Source: Marivirga lumbricoides
Lineage (GTDB): Bacteria; Bacteroidota; Bacteroidia; Cytophagales; Cyclobacteriaceae
NCBI RefSeq assembly: GCF_014636295.1
Contig: NZ_BMEC01000026.1
Span: 1 to 34,612, forward strand
Direction of reading: 5' to 3'
Length of the DNA: 34,612 bases
In this document: positions 1 to 9,747 of the stretch, piece by piece
Position numbering within the stretch: position 1 is the first letter of the stretch
Layout: every line of letters begins with the position of its first letter
Translations under genes and position numbers: made by a program
The notes under the pieces: model-generated
Database searches by the model: none
What the model was told of the DNA's origin: nothing
What the model saw: only the letters and a program-made list of their open reading frames with translations

Positions 1-3000
1 TAAATGGTGCTACTTATACAGTAACACCTGATGCTTCAGGCAACTGGAGCGTGGATACGGAAACAGCCACGCCAACAAGTGGAACGCTGGGCACTTTTAA
101 TGACGGAACAAGCTATGAGGTGGTAGCCACAGTAACTGATGCGGCCTCGAACAGTGCCAGTGATGCTACCAGCAATGAAGTATCGATAGATACCACAGCA
201 CCGGCCACACCAACAGTTAATGCTTTAACCACATCAGATAACACACCGGTTCTAAGTGGAACCGCTGAGATTGGAAGTACAGTAGTCGTAGTTATTAACG
301 GAGTGACCTTTACCACAACAGCTGATGCTTCAGGGGACTGGAGTGTGGATACTGAAACCGCCACGCCAACAGCAGGTGGTCCTTTTACGCCATTAACTGA
401 TGGAGATTATAATGTAGCCGTGACCAGCACTGATGCAGCAGGCAACAGTAGTTCAGATGCTACTAACAATGAAGTTTCTATAGATACAACAGGCCCAACA
501 GCACCGACAGTTAATTTACTGACTACCAATGATGTAACACCTGTCATTACCGGAACTAATGGATTAGGTACCAGTCAGCCGGCAGGAGAGACCCTGACAG
601 TGACAGTAAATGGTGCTACTTATACCGTAACCCCTGATGCTTCAGGGAATTGGAGCGTGGACACGGAAACAGCTACACCAACAAGTGGAACGCTGGGTAC
701 TTTTAATGACGGAACAAGCTATGAGGTGGTAGCCACAGTAACTGATGTGGCTTCGAACAGTACCAGCGATGCTACAAGCAATGAAGTTTCCATAGATACC
801 ACAGCACCGGCCACACCAACAGTTAATGCTTTAACCACATCAGATAATACACCGGTAGTAAGCGGAACCGCTGAGATCGGAAGTACAGTAACAGTGATCA
901 TCAACGGAGTGACCTTTACCACAACAGCTGATGCTTCAGGGGACTGGAGTGTGGATACTGAAACAGCCACACCAACAGCAGGCGGTCCTTTTCCGCCATT
1001 AACTAATGGAGATTACGATGTAGCCGTAACCAGCACTGATGCAGCAGGCAACAGTAGTTCAGATGCTACTAACAATGAAGTTTCTATAGATACAACAGAC
1101 CCAACAGCACCAACAGTTAATTTGCTGATTACCAATGATGTAACACCTGTCATTACCGGAACCAATGGATTAGGTACCAGTCAGCCGGCAGGAGAGACGC
1201 TAACAGTAACAGTAAATGGTGCTACTTATACCGTAACACCTGATGCTTCAGGGGACTGGAGCGTGGACACGGAAACAGCCACGCCAACAAGTGGAACGCT
1301 GGGCACTTTTAATGATGTAACAAGCTATGAGGTGGTAGCCACAGTAACTGACGCGGCATCGAACAGTGCCAGCGATGCTACAAGCAATGAAGTTTCTATA
1401 GATACCACAGCACCGGCCACACCAACAGTTAATACTTTGACCACATCAGATAATATACCTGTAGTAAGCGGAACTGCTGAGATTGGAAGTACAGTAGTCG
1501 TAGTTATTAACGGAGTGACCTTTACCACAACAGCTGATGCTTCAGGTAACTGGAGTGTGGATACTGAAACAGCCACACCAACAGCAGGTGGACCTTTTAC
1601 ACCATTACCTGATGGAGATTATGATGTAGCCGTGACCAGCACTGATGTAGCAGGCAATAGCAGTTCTGATGCTACTAACAATGAAGTTTCTATAGATACA
1701 ACAGACCCAACAGCACCGACAGTTAATTTGTTGACCACCAATGATGTAACACCTGTCATTACCGGAACCAATGGATTAGGAACCAGTCAGCCGGCAGGAG
1801 AGACGCTGACAGTGACTGTAAATGGTGCTACTTATACCGTAACACCTGATGCTTCAGGTAATTGGAGCGTGAATACCGAAACAGCCACACCAACAAGTGG
1901 AACGCTGGGTACTTTTAATGACGGAACAAGCTATGAAGTGGTAGCCACAGTAACTGATGCGGCCTCGAACAGTGCCAATGATGCTACCAGCAATGAAGTT
2001 TCTATAGATACCACAGCACCGGCCACACCAACAGTCAATGCTTTAACCACATCAGATAACACACCGACTCTAAGCGGAACCGCTGAGATAGGAAGTACTG
2101 TTACAGTGATCATCAACGGAGTGACCTTTACCACAACAGCTGATGCTTCAGGGAACTGGAGTGTGGATACTGAAACAGCCACACCAACAGCAGGCGGTCC
2201 TTTTACGCCATTAACTGATGGAGATTACGATGTAGCCGTAACCAGCACTGATGCAGCAGGCAATAGCAGTTCAGATGCTACCAATAATGAAGTTTCCATA
2301 GATACCACAGCCCCAGCAGCACCAACAGTTAATTTATTGACCACCAATGATGTAACACCTGTCATTACCGGAACCAATGGATTAGGTACCAGTCAGCCGG
2401 CAGGAGAGACGCTAACAGTAACAGTAAATGGTGCTACTTATACCGTAACACCTGATGCTTCAGGGAATTGGAGCGTGGATACAGAAACAGCTACACCAAC
2501 AAGTGGAACGCTGGGTACTTTTAATGACGGAACAAGCTATGAGGTGGTAGCCACAGTAACTGATGTGGCTTCGAACAGTGCCAGCGATGCTACCAGCAAT
2601 GAAGTTTCTATAGATACAACAGCTCCAACAGCCCCAACAGTTAATTTACTGACCACCAATGATGTAACGCCTGTCATTACCGGAACCAATGGATTAGGTA
2701 CCAGTCAGCCGGCAGGAGAGACCCTGACAGTGACATTAAATGGTGCTACTTATACAGTCACCCCTGATGCTTCAGGCAACTGGAGCGTGGATACAGAAAC
2801 AGCCACACCAACAAGTGGAACGCTGGGTACTTTTAATGACGGAACAAGCTATGAGGTGGTAGCCACAGTAACTGACGCGGCCTCGAACAGTGCCAGTGAT
2901 GCTACCAGCAATGAAGTTTCCATAGATACCACAGCACCGGCCACACCAACAGTCAATGCTTTAACCACATCAGATAACACACCGGTTCTAAGTGGAACCG

Positions 3001-4475
3001 CTGAGATTGGAAGTACAGTAGTCGTAGTTATTAACGGAGTGACCTTTACCACAACACCTGATGCTTCAGGGAATTGGAGCGTGGATACAGAAACAGCCAC
3101 ACCAACAGCAGGCGGTCCTTTTACGCCATTACCTGATGGAGATTATGATGTAGCCGTGACCAGCACTGATGCAGCAGGCAACAGCAGTTCTGATGCTACT
3201 ACAAATGAACTGACAGTGAATACTTCGTCTTTAACTGTACCAACAGTCAATATTCTAAGCAGCACAGATGGTCTTCCCATCTTAACAGGTACCTGGGATG
3301 AGGCCAATGCCACAAGCCTGGAAGTAACGGTAAATGGTGTTACTTATGTGTTAGGGACGGACGCTGAATTAACCACAGATGGCTCCGGCAACTGGACGCT
3401 TGATTTAAGTGGCTTAACTACTCCATTAACTAATGGCACTTATGATGTAGCAGTAAGCACGAGTGATGGAACTGATACAGTAACCGATGCTACCACTGAT
3501 GAATTAACTGTAGCAATTACATCTATGAGTTTACCTACCGCCAATATTTTAAGCAGTACAGATGGTCTTCCCATCTTAACAGGTAGCTGGGATGAGGCCA
3601 ATGCCACAAGCCTGGAAGTAATGGTAAATGGTGTTACTTATGTGTTAGGGACGGACGCTGAATTAACCACAGATGGCTCCGGCAACTGGACGCTTGACTT
3701 AAGTGGCTTAACTACTCCATTAACTAATGGCACTTATGATGTAGCAGTAAGCACGAGTGATGGAACTGATACAGTAACCGATGCTACCACGGATGAATTA
3801 ACTGTGAACATCATTCTTATCAGTGCAGATATTGGAGTCAGAAAATCTGTATCAAATGGGCCTTACTTAGTAGGAAACATCATCACTTATAAAATTATTG
3901 TTGAAAACTTTGGTCCCGGAACGGCTTCTAACATAGTGGTGACGGATGAGCTGTCATTAGATTTAAGGTATGTAGCTTCAACTGCTTCACGAGGAGAGTT
4001 TAACAATATCTCAGGTGAATGGAGAATCGAAAGCCTGGAAATTGGCAAAGCTGATTCATTATTAATTGAAGTGGAGATCTTAAGTGAGGGAGTAATAGAT
4101 AATGAAGCGGAAGGTTATGCTGAGGAAGTAGATCCTGATCTAAGTAATAACTTATCCGAATTAATCTCTATCAGTGTGGATGAAGCTTTTGAAATCAGCG
4201 CAGGATTTTCTCCTGATGGAGATGGAATAAACGATGTATGGACCATTAAAGGGATTGCTAATTACCCTAATAATAATGTACAAATTTATAACAGATGGGG
4301 AAACCTGGTTTTTGAAGTGAAAAGTTATAATAACCAGGACAAGGCCTGGAAAGGAGAGGTGAAATCGAAATTAGTTGTATCAGGTAATGAAGTGCCGGAT
4401 GGTACCTATTTCTACCTGATTGACCTCGGTGATGGCTCTAAACCACTGAATGGATATATTACTTTAATGCGATAA
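1..4475 (+). CDS. Giant Ig-like repeat surface adhesin with T9SS type B sorting domain, 5' end outside window
   Basis: The reading frame is already open at the left edge, where it is inside a repeat, so the N-terminus and signal peptide lie outside. The visible part is about 1490 residues: roughly twelve tandem 98- or 104-residue Ig-like beta domains, then two divergent copies, a DUF11-like domain (motifs YKIIVENFGPGTASNIVVTD, DLSNN) near 3822-4190, and a C-terminal CHU_C domain (FSPDGDGINDVW, QIYNRWGNLVFE, DGTYFYLIDL, final GYITLMR). That last domain is the type B sorting signal of the type IX secretion system, which exports proteins to the cell surface. Known relatives include SprB-type gliding adhesins. 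The porP/sprF and OmpA-family genes downstream fit the usual cassette. Adhesion is inferred from architecture; the ligand is unknown. Near-identity of repeats makes copy number prone to change and to misassembly. Confidence 0.93.
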   Translation, partial: NGATYTVTPDASGNWSVDTETATPTSGTLGTFNDGTSYEVVATVTDAASNSASDATSNEVSIDTTAPATPTVNALTTSDNTPVLSGTAEIGSTVVVVINGVTFTTTADASGDWSVDTETATPTAGGPFTPLTDGDYNVAVTSTDAAGNSSSDATNNEVSIDTTGPTAPTVNLLTTNDVTPVITGTNGLGTSQPAGETLTVTVNGATYTVTPDASGNWSVDTETATPTSGTLGTFNDGTSYEVVATVTDVASNSTSDATSNEVSIDTTAPATPTVNALTTSDNTPVVSGTAEIGSTVTVIINGVTFTTTADASGDWSVDTETATPTAGGPFPPLTNGDYDVAVTSTDAAGNSSSDATNNEVSIDTTDPTAPTVNLLITNDVTPVITGTNGLGTSQPAGETLTVTVNGATYTVTPDASGDWSVDTETATPTSGTLGTFNDVTSYEVVATVTDAASNSASDATSNEVSIDTTAPATPTVNTLTTSDNIPVVSGTAEIGSTVVVVINGVTFTTTADASGNWSVDTETATPTAGGPFTPLPDGDYDVAVTSTDVAGNSSSDATNNEVSIDTTDPTAPTVNLLTTNDVTPVITGTNGLGTSQPAGETLTVTVNGATYTVTPDASGNWSVNTETATPTSGTLGTFNDGTSYEVVATVTDAASNSANDATSNEVSIDTTAPATPTVNALTTSDNTPTLSGTAEIGSTVTVIINGVTFTTTADASGNWSVDTETATPTAGGPFTPLTDGDYDVAVTSTDAAGNSSSDATNNEVSIDTTAPAAPTVNLLTTNDVTPVITGTNGLGTSQPAGETLTVTVNGATYTVTPDASGNWSVDTETATPTSGTLGTFNDGTSYEVVATVTDVASNSASDATSNEVSIDTTAPTAPTVNLLTTNDVTPVITGTNGLGTSQPAGETLTVTLNGATYTVTPDASGNWSVDTETATPTSGTLGTFNDGTSYEVVATVTDAASNSASDATSNEVSIDTTAPATPTVNALTTSDNTPVLSGTAEIGSTVVVVINGVTFTTTPDASGNWSVDTETATPTAGGPFTPLPDGDYDVAVTSTDAAGNSSSDATTNELTVNTSSLTVPTVNILSSTDGLPILTGTWDEANATSLEVTVNGVTYVLGTDAELTTDGSGNWTLDLSGLTTPLTNGTYDVAVSTSDGTDTVTDATTDELTVAITSMSLPTANILSSTDGLPILTGSWDEANATSLEVMVNGVTYVLGTDAELTTDGSGNWTLDLSGLTTPLTNGTYDVAVSTSDGTDTVTDATTDELTVNIILISADIGVRKSVSNGPYLVGNIITYKIIVENFGPGTASNIVVTDELSLDLRYVASTASRGEFNNISGEWRIESLEIGKADSLLIEVEILSEGVIDNEAEGYAEEVDPDLSNNLSELISISVDEAFEISAGFSPDGDGINDVWTIKGIANYPNNNVQIYNRWGNLVFEVKSYNNQDKAWKGEVKSKLVVSGNEVPDGTYFYLIDLGDGSKPLNGYITLMR
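198..3227 (+). repeat. Tandem A (294 bp) and B (312 bp) Ig-domain repeats
   Basis: Two related domain types alternate with a 606-bp higher-order period. A units (PTVNALTTSDNTP) start at 198, 804, 1410, 2016 and 2934. B units (PTVNLLTTNDVTPV) start at 492, 1098, 1704, 2310 and 2622; the window opens inside another B. The order is (B)-A-B-A-B-A-B-A-B-B-A, so one B is duplicated without its A. Units of one type are almost identical at the nucleotide level, pointing to recent expansion or gene conversion. Antisense ORFs recurring every 606 bp are by-products of this repetition. Confidence 0.95.
3228..3815 (+). repeat. Two C-type 294-bp Ig-domain repeats
   Basis: Two tandem copies (3228-3521 and 3522-3815) carry NILSSTDGLPILTG and VTDATTDELTV. 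They are nearly identical to each other but clearly diverged from the A and B units, although they keep the 98-residue length of A. They sit between the repeat array and the DUF11/CHU_C end of the adhesin. Confidence 0.9.
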
Positions 4476-4606
4476 TTGGAATCAAATGAAATAACTGCGA
4501 GTCAATCATATCAAGCCGGGAAGAATATGGATTTAAAAGATACTCACTCCCGGAAGAACTATGTTGCGGTTATTCCATGCGATCTTAAAAAAATAAATAT
4601 ACATAC

Positions 4607-5521
4607 ATGAAATATCTACAAATATTACTGATTGCTTTTTTATTAATAGCTCAGTTAGAGGTTCGTGCACAGCAACAAGCTATGTATACTCAGTATATGT
4701 TTAATGGGCTTGCAATCAATCCGGCTTATGCAGGGAGTCATGAAACATTAAGTTTAACTGCTTTACTCAGGGAACAATGGGTAAACATTGAGGGAGCGCC
4801 CAGTACTCAGACTTTAAGCTTACACGCTCCTGTAAAAAGAAAAAAAATTGGGTTAGGCATGCTGATTATGAAGGATAGAATTGGCATCATCAACCAGACT
4901 GGAGCTTATGGGAGTTATGCTTATAAAGTCAATTTTGAAAATAGAGGGACGCTTTCTATGGGTATATCAGCTGGTTTTTCCTATTATGATGCACCTTTTA
5001 GCCAGGTAAACCCAAATGACCCCAGCTTTGCCAATATAGATGTTCGCGAGTTTCATCCAAATGTAGGGGTAGGTTTATATTATTATACTCCCACCTTTTA
5101 TGCAGGTATTTCTACGCCTCAAATCCTGGAAACTACCTTCAACAGATCTTCAAAAGACTCTGACAGTGAGTTCAGAAGGCATTATTTTGCTACTGCAGGT
5201 AAGCTATTTGCTTTGAGTCCTAATGTAAAACTATTATCAAGCGTGCTGTTCAAAGCGGTAGATGGTGCACCTGCAGAATTTGACATCAATGCTTCTGTTT
5301 TGCTTCAGGAGGTGTTGTGGTTGGGTCTCTCGTACAGGTCATTTGACTCTTTTGATGGCATCATCAGAATCCAGGTGACTCCTGCATTTCAAATAGGGTA
5401 TTCTTACGATTTTATTACAACCTCCGAACTGAGCAGGGTGAATGGAGGATCTCATGAGATTATGCTTAACTACAGGTTTAGCTTTAACAAAAAACGTATT
5501 CTAACACCAAGATATTTCTAA
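4607..5521 (+). CDS. PorP/SprF family type IX secretion system membrane protein
   Basis: A 304-residue protein with a signal peptide (hydrophobic residues 5-16, then AQQQ), followed by the family hallmark QYMFNGLAINPAYAGS, then ALLREQW and many short amphipathic strands ending in an aromatic C-terminus (TPRYF). This is the PorP/SprF family of outer-membrane beta-barrel proteins. SprF-like members are needed for secretion or surface attachment of T9SS substrates with type B sorting domains, usually the one encoded next door. Here that is the adhesin ending 131 nt upstream. The next gene starts one base after the stop codon, so the two are co-transcribed. The 131-nt gap after the adhesin has a 6-bp inverted repeat (CCGGGA/TCCCGG) and no clear T-tract terminator. 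Length and termini are normal for the family. Confidence 0.93.
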   Translation: MKYLQILLIAFLLIAQLEVRAQQQAMYTQYMFNGLAINPAYAGSHETLSLTALLREQWVNIEGAPSTQTLSLHAPVKRKKIGLGMLIMKDRIGIINQTGAYGSYAYKVNFENRGTLSMGISAGFSYYDAPFSQVNPNDPSFANIDVREFHPNVGVGLYYYTPTFYAGISTPQILETTFNRSSKDSDSEFRRHYFATAGKLFALSPNVKLLSSVLFKAVDGAPAEFDINASVLLQEVLWLGLSYRSFDSFDGIIRIQVTPAFQIGYSYDFITTSELSRVNGGSHEIMLNYRFSFNKKRILTPRYF

Positions 5522-5522
5522 G

Positions 5523-7778
5523 ATGATTCCAATCAAAAAAATTATTTTCACATGTGTTTGCATTACTTTTGGCAGTCACCTTTTGTGGTCTCAGTCTATT
5601 GCTGACTTAGTGATGAGTCCGGAAAGCAAGGGGGATAAATATTTTAACCAGTTTGCCTACAAGAAAGCCATCACTTCTTACGAAGAATCATTAAGAAGCC
5701 AGAAAAGCGACAGCATGCGCGGTATAATTTCCCTTAAAATTGCACAAAGTTATAATCAGTTAAATCAGCCGGAACAAGCAAGCAAATGGTATGCCCAGGC
5801 CAAAGAAACTCAGGTGTCGGTAGCAGCCGAGTCCCTTTTAAATTATGCGCAATCATTGGCAGCTACAGGTAAATACGCACAAGCTTCTCATATATTCAAG
5901 GAGTTAACAGAGGATGAAGGAGTAAGTGCGTCTATCAAAGCAATTTCCTCCGAACAGATTAATGCTATAGAGGAGCAAAACAGGTTTTTTATAAATGCAG
6001 GGAGGGTTGTTATTGACAAAGCAGCATTTAATAGCAAATATTCAGATTTCGCTCCTTTACTTTATGATAGCTTAATCCTTTTTGTGTCAGCAAGGGAACA
6101 TAAAACCTTCATTAGCGGCCTTTTTAATTGGGATGAAAGTAATTACCTGGATATCTTTTCCTATAATCCGCAGAATGGTGAAGTGAAAAACTTTTCAAAG
6201 AATTTAAACACGTCTTTACACGAAGGGCCATTAACAAGCTATAATAACAATAAAGACATCATCTTCACCAGAAATACAGAAGCCAGGGTAAATGAAAATA
6301 CAGGAGACAATTCTATTACGAAATTGCAGCTTTACCATGCAGCCTATGAAGACGGAAAATGGAGCAAAGGTGAGCCTTTAAATTTTAATGACCCTAACTT
6401 TTCTTTCGCTCACCCGAGCATTAGCTCAGATGGCAATACACTTTATTTTGCTTCCGATATTCCGGGGGGAATGGGTGGAGCGGATCTGTATAAAGTGCAG
6501 AAGGATGGAGATGGACAATGGGGTAAACCTATTAACTTAGGTGCAGCGGTGAATACTGCGGGAGATGAGTTTTTTCCTACCATACATGGTGAAAGGTTAT
6601 ATTTTGCCAGTAATGGCCATGGAGGTTTAGGTGGATTAGATCTTTTTGGTTATGACTTATCGAAAGAAGGAAAGGTCGTAAATTTAGGTTCTCCTATCAA
6701 TAGCTCTTTAGATGATTTTGGCATTACATTCTACGAAGATGGACGATCAGGATACTTTAGTTCCAATAGAGAAGAAAGTGCTTTTAAGGATGAAATCTAT
6801 CAATTTAAATCTGACATGGATTTAATGCCTGAATATCAATTAATACTTTTAGTATCAGATAAATTATCGCAAGAAATTATAAAAGAGGCAAAGGTGTATT
6901 TGCTTTCTTCTCAAAATGATACAATAACGCAGTTGGACTATGAAAATGGACAGTATGTAAGCACTCAAATTGAACCCAACACCAATTATAAAATAATTAC
7001 CACCAGTAAAGAATACTTTAGCGCAGAAAATGATTTTACTTCTCTGGAAACAGCAGTTGATGCTCCTAATACCTGGAAAAAGAGCCTTTCACTTGTAAAG
7101 GATTATGATTTTGGTATGACTGCTTTCGTTTTTGAAAACAATTCTCAGAAGAAGCTTGATTCGGTTCAGGTAAAATTAATCAACAATTTGGGAGATGAAG
7201 TGCCATTTAAAGTCTATACAGATGAAAACGGACGTTTTAGCTATACATTTTCTGAGAATAAATTAAACGACAGGGTTAGCTACCAGATAAAACTTGAGAA
7301 AAAAGGTTTTCTCTCCAAGTCAATGACTTATAACAAAAAACTGGATAAACCCGGAATCAATTCATTAAATGCGATGCTGGATTTTGGTTTGAATAAGATT
7401 GAACTAGGTGAAGACATAGGCAAGTTATTGGGTGTGGAGCCAATATATTTTGATTTAGGTAAAGCAATTATTCGTAAAGATGCTGCAAAGGAGCTGGATA
7501 AAATTGTTGCAGCCATGAAAGAAAACCCTGCAATGGTGATAGAGCTAGGTTCACATACTGATGCAAGGGGAGGAGATGCTTTTAACCTGCAACTTTCTGA
7601 TAAGCGTGCTAAAGCTTCCGCAGCCTATATAGTTTCTAAGGGAATAGAAGAAAGAAGAATTATAGGGAAAGGTTATGGAGAGACACAATTAATGAATGAA
7701 TGCGAAGATGGTGTAAATTGCAGCGAAGAAGCACATCAATTAAATAGAAGAACTGAGTTTAAGATTATATCGCTTTAA
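5523..7778 (+). CDS. PorE-like envelope protein: TPR, PD40 beta-propeller, OmpA C-terminal domain
   Basis: A 751-residue exported protein. Domain order: signal peptide (about 1-24); TPR-like helices (about 35-150); PD40/WD40-like propeller repeats (about 160-430; SSDGNTLYFAS, GGADLYK, GERLYFASNGHGGLGG); a carboxypeptidase-regulatory-like beta domain (about 540-600); and an OmpA-type peptidoglycan-binding domain (about 640-751; YFDLGKAIIR, ELGSHTDARG, LSDKRAKASAAYI, NRRTEF). This is the architecture of PorE of the type IX secretion apparatus and of many paralogues linked to PorP/SprF genes. Likely role: a periplasmic protein tying the neighbouring PorP/SprF barrel to peptidoglycan. It starts one base after porP stops. 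Which cassette-specific role it has cannot be told from sequence. Confidence 0.9.
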   Translation: MIPIKKIIFTCVCITFGSHLLWSQSIADLVMSPESKGDKYFNQFAYKKAITSYEESLRSQKSDSMRGIISLKIAQSYNQLNQPEQASKWYAQAKETQVSVAAESLLNYAQSLAATGKYAQASHIFKELTEDEGVSASIKAISSEQINAIEEQNRFFINAGRVVIDKAAFNSKYSDFAPLLYDSLILFVSAREHKTFISGLFNWDESNYLDIFSYNPQNGEVKNFSKNLNTSLHEGPLTSYNNNKDIIFTRNTEARVNENTGDNSITKLQLYHAAYEDGKWSKGEPLNFNDPNFSFAHPSISSDGNTLYFASDIPGGMGGADLYKVQKDGDGQWGKPINLGAAVNTAGDEFFPTIHGERLYFASNGHGGLGGLDLFGYDLSKEGKVVNLGSPINSSLDDFGITFYEDGRSGYFSSNREESAFKDEIYQFKSDMDLMPEYQLILLVSDKLSQEIIKEAKVYLLSSQNDTITQLDYENGQYVSTQIEPNTNYKIITTSKEYFSAENDFTSLETAVDAPNTWKKSLSLVKDYDFGMTAFVFENNSQKKLDSVQVKLINNLGDEVPFKVYTDENGRFSYTFSENKLNDRVSYQIKLEKKGFLSKSMTYNKKLDKPGINSLNAMLDFGLNKIELGEDIGKLLGVEPIYFDLGKAIIRKDAAKELDKIVAAMKENPAMVIELGSHTDARGGDAFNLQLSDKRAKASAAYIVSKGIEERRIIGKGYGETQLMNECEDGVNCSEEAHQLNRRTEFKIISL

Positions 7779-7943
7779 AATCAATACGTATTACTGACAG
7801 GTATGGTAAAATATAAAGCCAGAATAGGTTTTATTGCTAATGAATATGTCTCCAGAGCCAGCCTGCCTGCCACAGGACTTTTGCTATATTAGAAAATAGA
7901 GCTAAAGCTGATTAGTTTTCTACTTACTTACATCTGTGAGTCT

Positions 7944-7965
7944 GTCCCAGCCAGCTGGCTGGGAC
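7944..7965. repeat. 22-bp perfect palindrome
   Basis: The sequence starting GTCCCAGCCAG is followed directly by its exact reverse complement, with no spacer. It is G+C-rich in an AT-rich gap. A related CCAGCCTGCC-type stretch lies about 80 bp upstream. Possible dispersed palindromic element or strong hairpin; not assigned. Confidence 0.8.
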
Positions 7966-8116
7966 TACAGGGGTGTTTTACGAGAAGAATAGTTTTCCAT
8001 TGAAGGAAATCAAGTCTTGTTATATAGTAGCAAAAAGATAAAGAATAAAATTTTGTTTAAAATACCTTAAAGTGTAATTGAAACCTCAGTATTTAGTAAA
8101 ACTTCTCTTTTTTGAG

Positions 8117-8160
8117 GTTTCATACTTAGTTTTAAAGTTTCATACTTAGTTTTAAAGTTT
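8117..8160. repeat. 20-bp direct tandem repeat, just over two copies
   Basis: The unit CATACTTAGTTTTAAAGTTT occurs perfectly at 8121-8140 and 8141-8160, preceded by a partial GTTT. It is a short tandem duplication with no visible function. Confidence 0.9.
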
Positions 8161-8394
8161 AAGAAACACTTATTAAGGTCAGTATATCTGGTTTTTGAGT
8201 TCAATTTCATTTTCCATGAGTAGCCGAATTAAACTATAAATCCAATCCTTCATTCTTTTAATGTGAAACTATAATTCCCTTTTATAAATAAATATCTACT
8301 CTTCATTTTGACTGTAAACTCCATTCTTAAATAAATATAACCATCTGAAATACAGTTATTTAAAAATAATATCAGACACCAGGCAACCTTTCTT

Positions 8395-8402
8395 TATTTT
8401 TG
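8395..8402 (+). promoter_or_regulatory. Candidate Bacteroidetes -7 box upstream of the lipoprotein gene
   Basis: TATTTTTG matches the Bacteroidetes -7 consensus TAnnTTTG and lies 47 bp before the ATG. No convincing TTG was found at the -33 distance, so confidence is limited. Confidence 0.35.
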
Positions 8403-8449
8403 TGCGCCCTTTTGATAGTATTAATTATTAACTAAATAAAGATGAAGTT

Positions 8450-9715
8450 ATGAACCGTCACCTACTCAAATTACTCTTACTGGTATGTTTATTTTACTCC
8501 TGCGATCAATTAGAAGATGATCTACTATCTGACAATATAATCAATCAGAATCCCATTATTAACAACAATGATATTTATGCCATTGAGGGGCAATCTACTA
8601 TTATTGATGTACTAGGAAACCCACAGGAAAATGCTGTGATTACCTTAGTAAACAACAGTAATAAAGCAAAGCATCAGTGGATAAACAATCGTTTCATAGA
8701 ATATAAACCCAATAAAGGGGCTGGAGGAAAAGATTATTTAATCTTTCAAATTGAAACCAACTCCAGCAAAAAAACTGATAGTATTTTTATTCAAATTGGA
8801 GACTCCTCAGTTTTTAATACAGACTCGTGTATGGTGTATGCAAGAGAAGATCTGCTCATATTAGATGCCGATTTAAAAGGAAGTGTAAACCTATTAGCGA
8901 ATGACGAATTGTGCAACTATACATTACAAGATATATTTTTAGTGCAAACGCCTCAGAATGGAACCGCTACTATTTCAGGAAACGGACTACTTCAATACAT
9001 CGGAAAAAATAATCAGGTGAATCATAAAGATTCTTTGATATACCGTGCCAACCTCATTTCCAATGATAGTGCTTCGGCAGACAAATCTATATTGGCTTTT
9101 GTAAAAGTATTATCTTCTAATGACAGCATCTGCACACCAGTTTTCAAAACTGGCATAGACTCAGTAAGCATAGCTCAATCAATAATTGAATTAAATGTAT
9201 TATCAGATGATTTTCTATGCGATTGGCAAGTAACTGAATTAAGGGTATTCAATTTTAGTCTCGGAAATGTACAGGTGACAGATTCTAATAGCATTTTGTT
9301 TGAGCCACAAATGCTAGGATTTGATTCCATCCGCTTTGAGGTAACTTTTGAAAATGGACAATCCTTCATTGCACATCATTTAATATCAGTTATTGAAGAG
9401 GAGATGAATATATGCGATTCTCTGGTTGCTGTGGAAGATTCTGTTTCTCTAGGGTTTCCTAACCAAGCTGTAATAGATATTGATGTATTATTAAATGATA
9501 CCTATTGCGCTGAGCAACCATTACCTGAAATATATATAGCAGATAGTTTAGGTTTGCAGTACGGAGTAGCAGAAGTGATTAAGCAATCAGGCTATCCAAT
9601 CGTTCGCTATGTTGCCGATAGCGCTGCATGGGGAAATAATATTTCTGAAAGCATATCTTACAGGATTTGCCAGGGACAGTACTGCTCAGAATCTCTCATA
9701 ACAGTTTCGAACTAA
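8450..9715 (+). CDS. Exported lipoprotein with cadherin/Ig-like repeats
   Basis: A 421-residue protein starting with a lipoprotein signal (KLLLLVCLFYSC; lipobox cysteine near residue 18), so it is predicted to be anchored to the outer membrane or cell surface. The mature part contains at least three degenerate beta-domain repeats with the xVLxND(x)C signature of bacterial cadherin/Big_9-like domains: VNLLANDELC, LNVLSDDFLC and DIDVLLNDTYC, each followed by a short strand-rich block. There is a recurrent cysteine (DSCMV, DSICTP, NDTYCAE), possibly one disulphide per repeat. An ATG at 8442 opens a three-codon frame that ends TGA across the chosen start, so 8450 is the real start. The ECF sigma gene follows 69 nt later. 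Specific function unknown; adhesion or envelope structure is inferred only. Confidence 0.82.
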   Translation: MNRHLLKLLLLVCLFYSCDQLEDDLLSDNIINQNPIINNNDIYAIEGQSTIIDVLGNPQENAVITLVNNSNKAKHQWINNRFIEYKPNKGAGGKDYLIFQIETNSSKKTDSIFIQIGDSSVFNTDSCMVYAREDLLILDADLKGSVNLLANDELCNYTLQDIFLVQTPQNGTATISGNGLLQYIGKNNQVNHKDSLIYRANLISNDSASADKSILAFVKVLSSNDSICTPVFKTGIDSVSIAQSIIELNVLSDDFLCDWQVTELRVFNFSLGNVQVTDSNSILFEPQMLGFDSIRFEVTFENGQSFIAHHLISVIEEEMNICDSLVAVEDSVSLGFPNQAVIDIDVLLNDTYCAEQPLPEIYIADSLGLQYGVAEVIKQSGYPIVRYVADSAAWGNNISESISYRICQGQYCSESLITVSN

Positions 9716-9747
9716 CCATTTTTTAAATAAAAACTATCAATCTTAAA

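Larger units (their letters stand above)
7779..8449. other. 671-bp gene-poor intergenic region
   Basis: No convincing reading frame was found on either strand. It holds a 22-bp perfect palindrome, a 20-bp tandem duplication and a candidate promoter for the downstream lipoprotein, listed separately. The rest is AT-rich and unassigned. Confidence 0.7.

Noticed and set aside
113-3100. Series of 83-aa antisense ORFs every 606 bp
   Set aside because: They mirror the adhesin repeat on the opposite strand. Their periodicity comes from the repeat, and the sequence has the low-complexity look of an antisense shadow.
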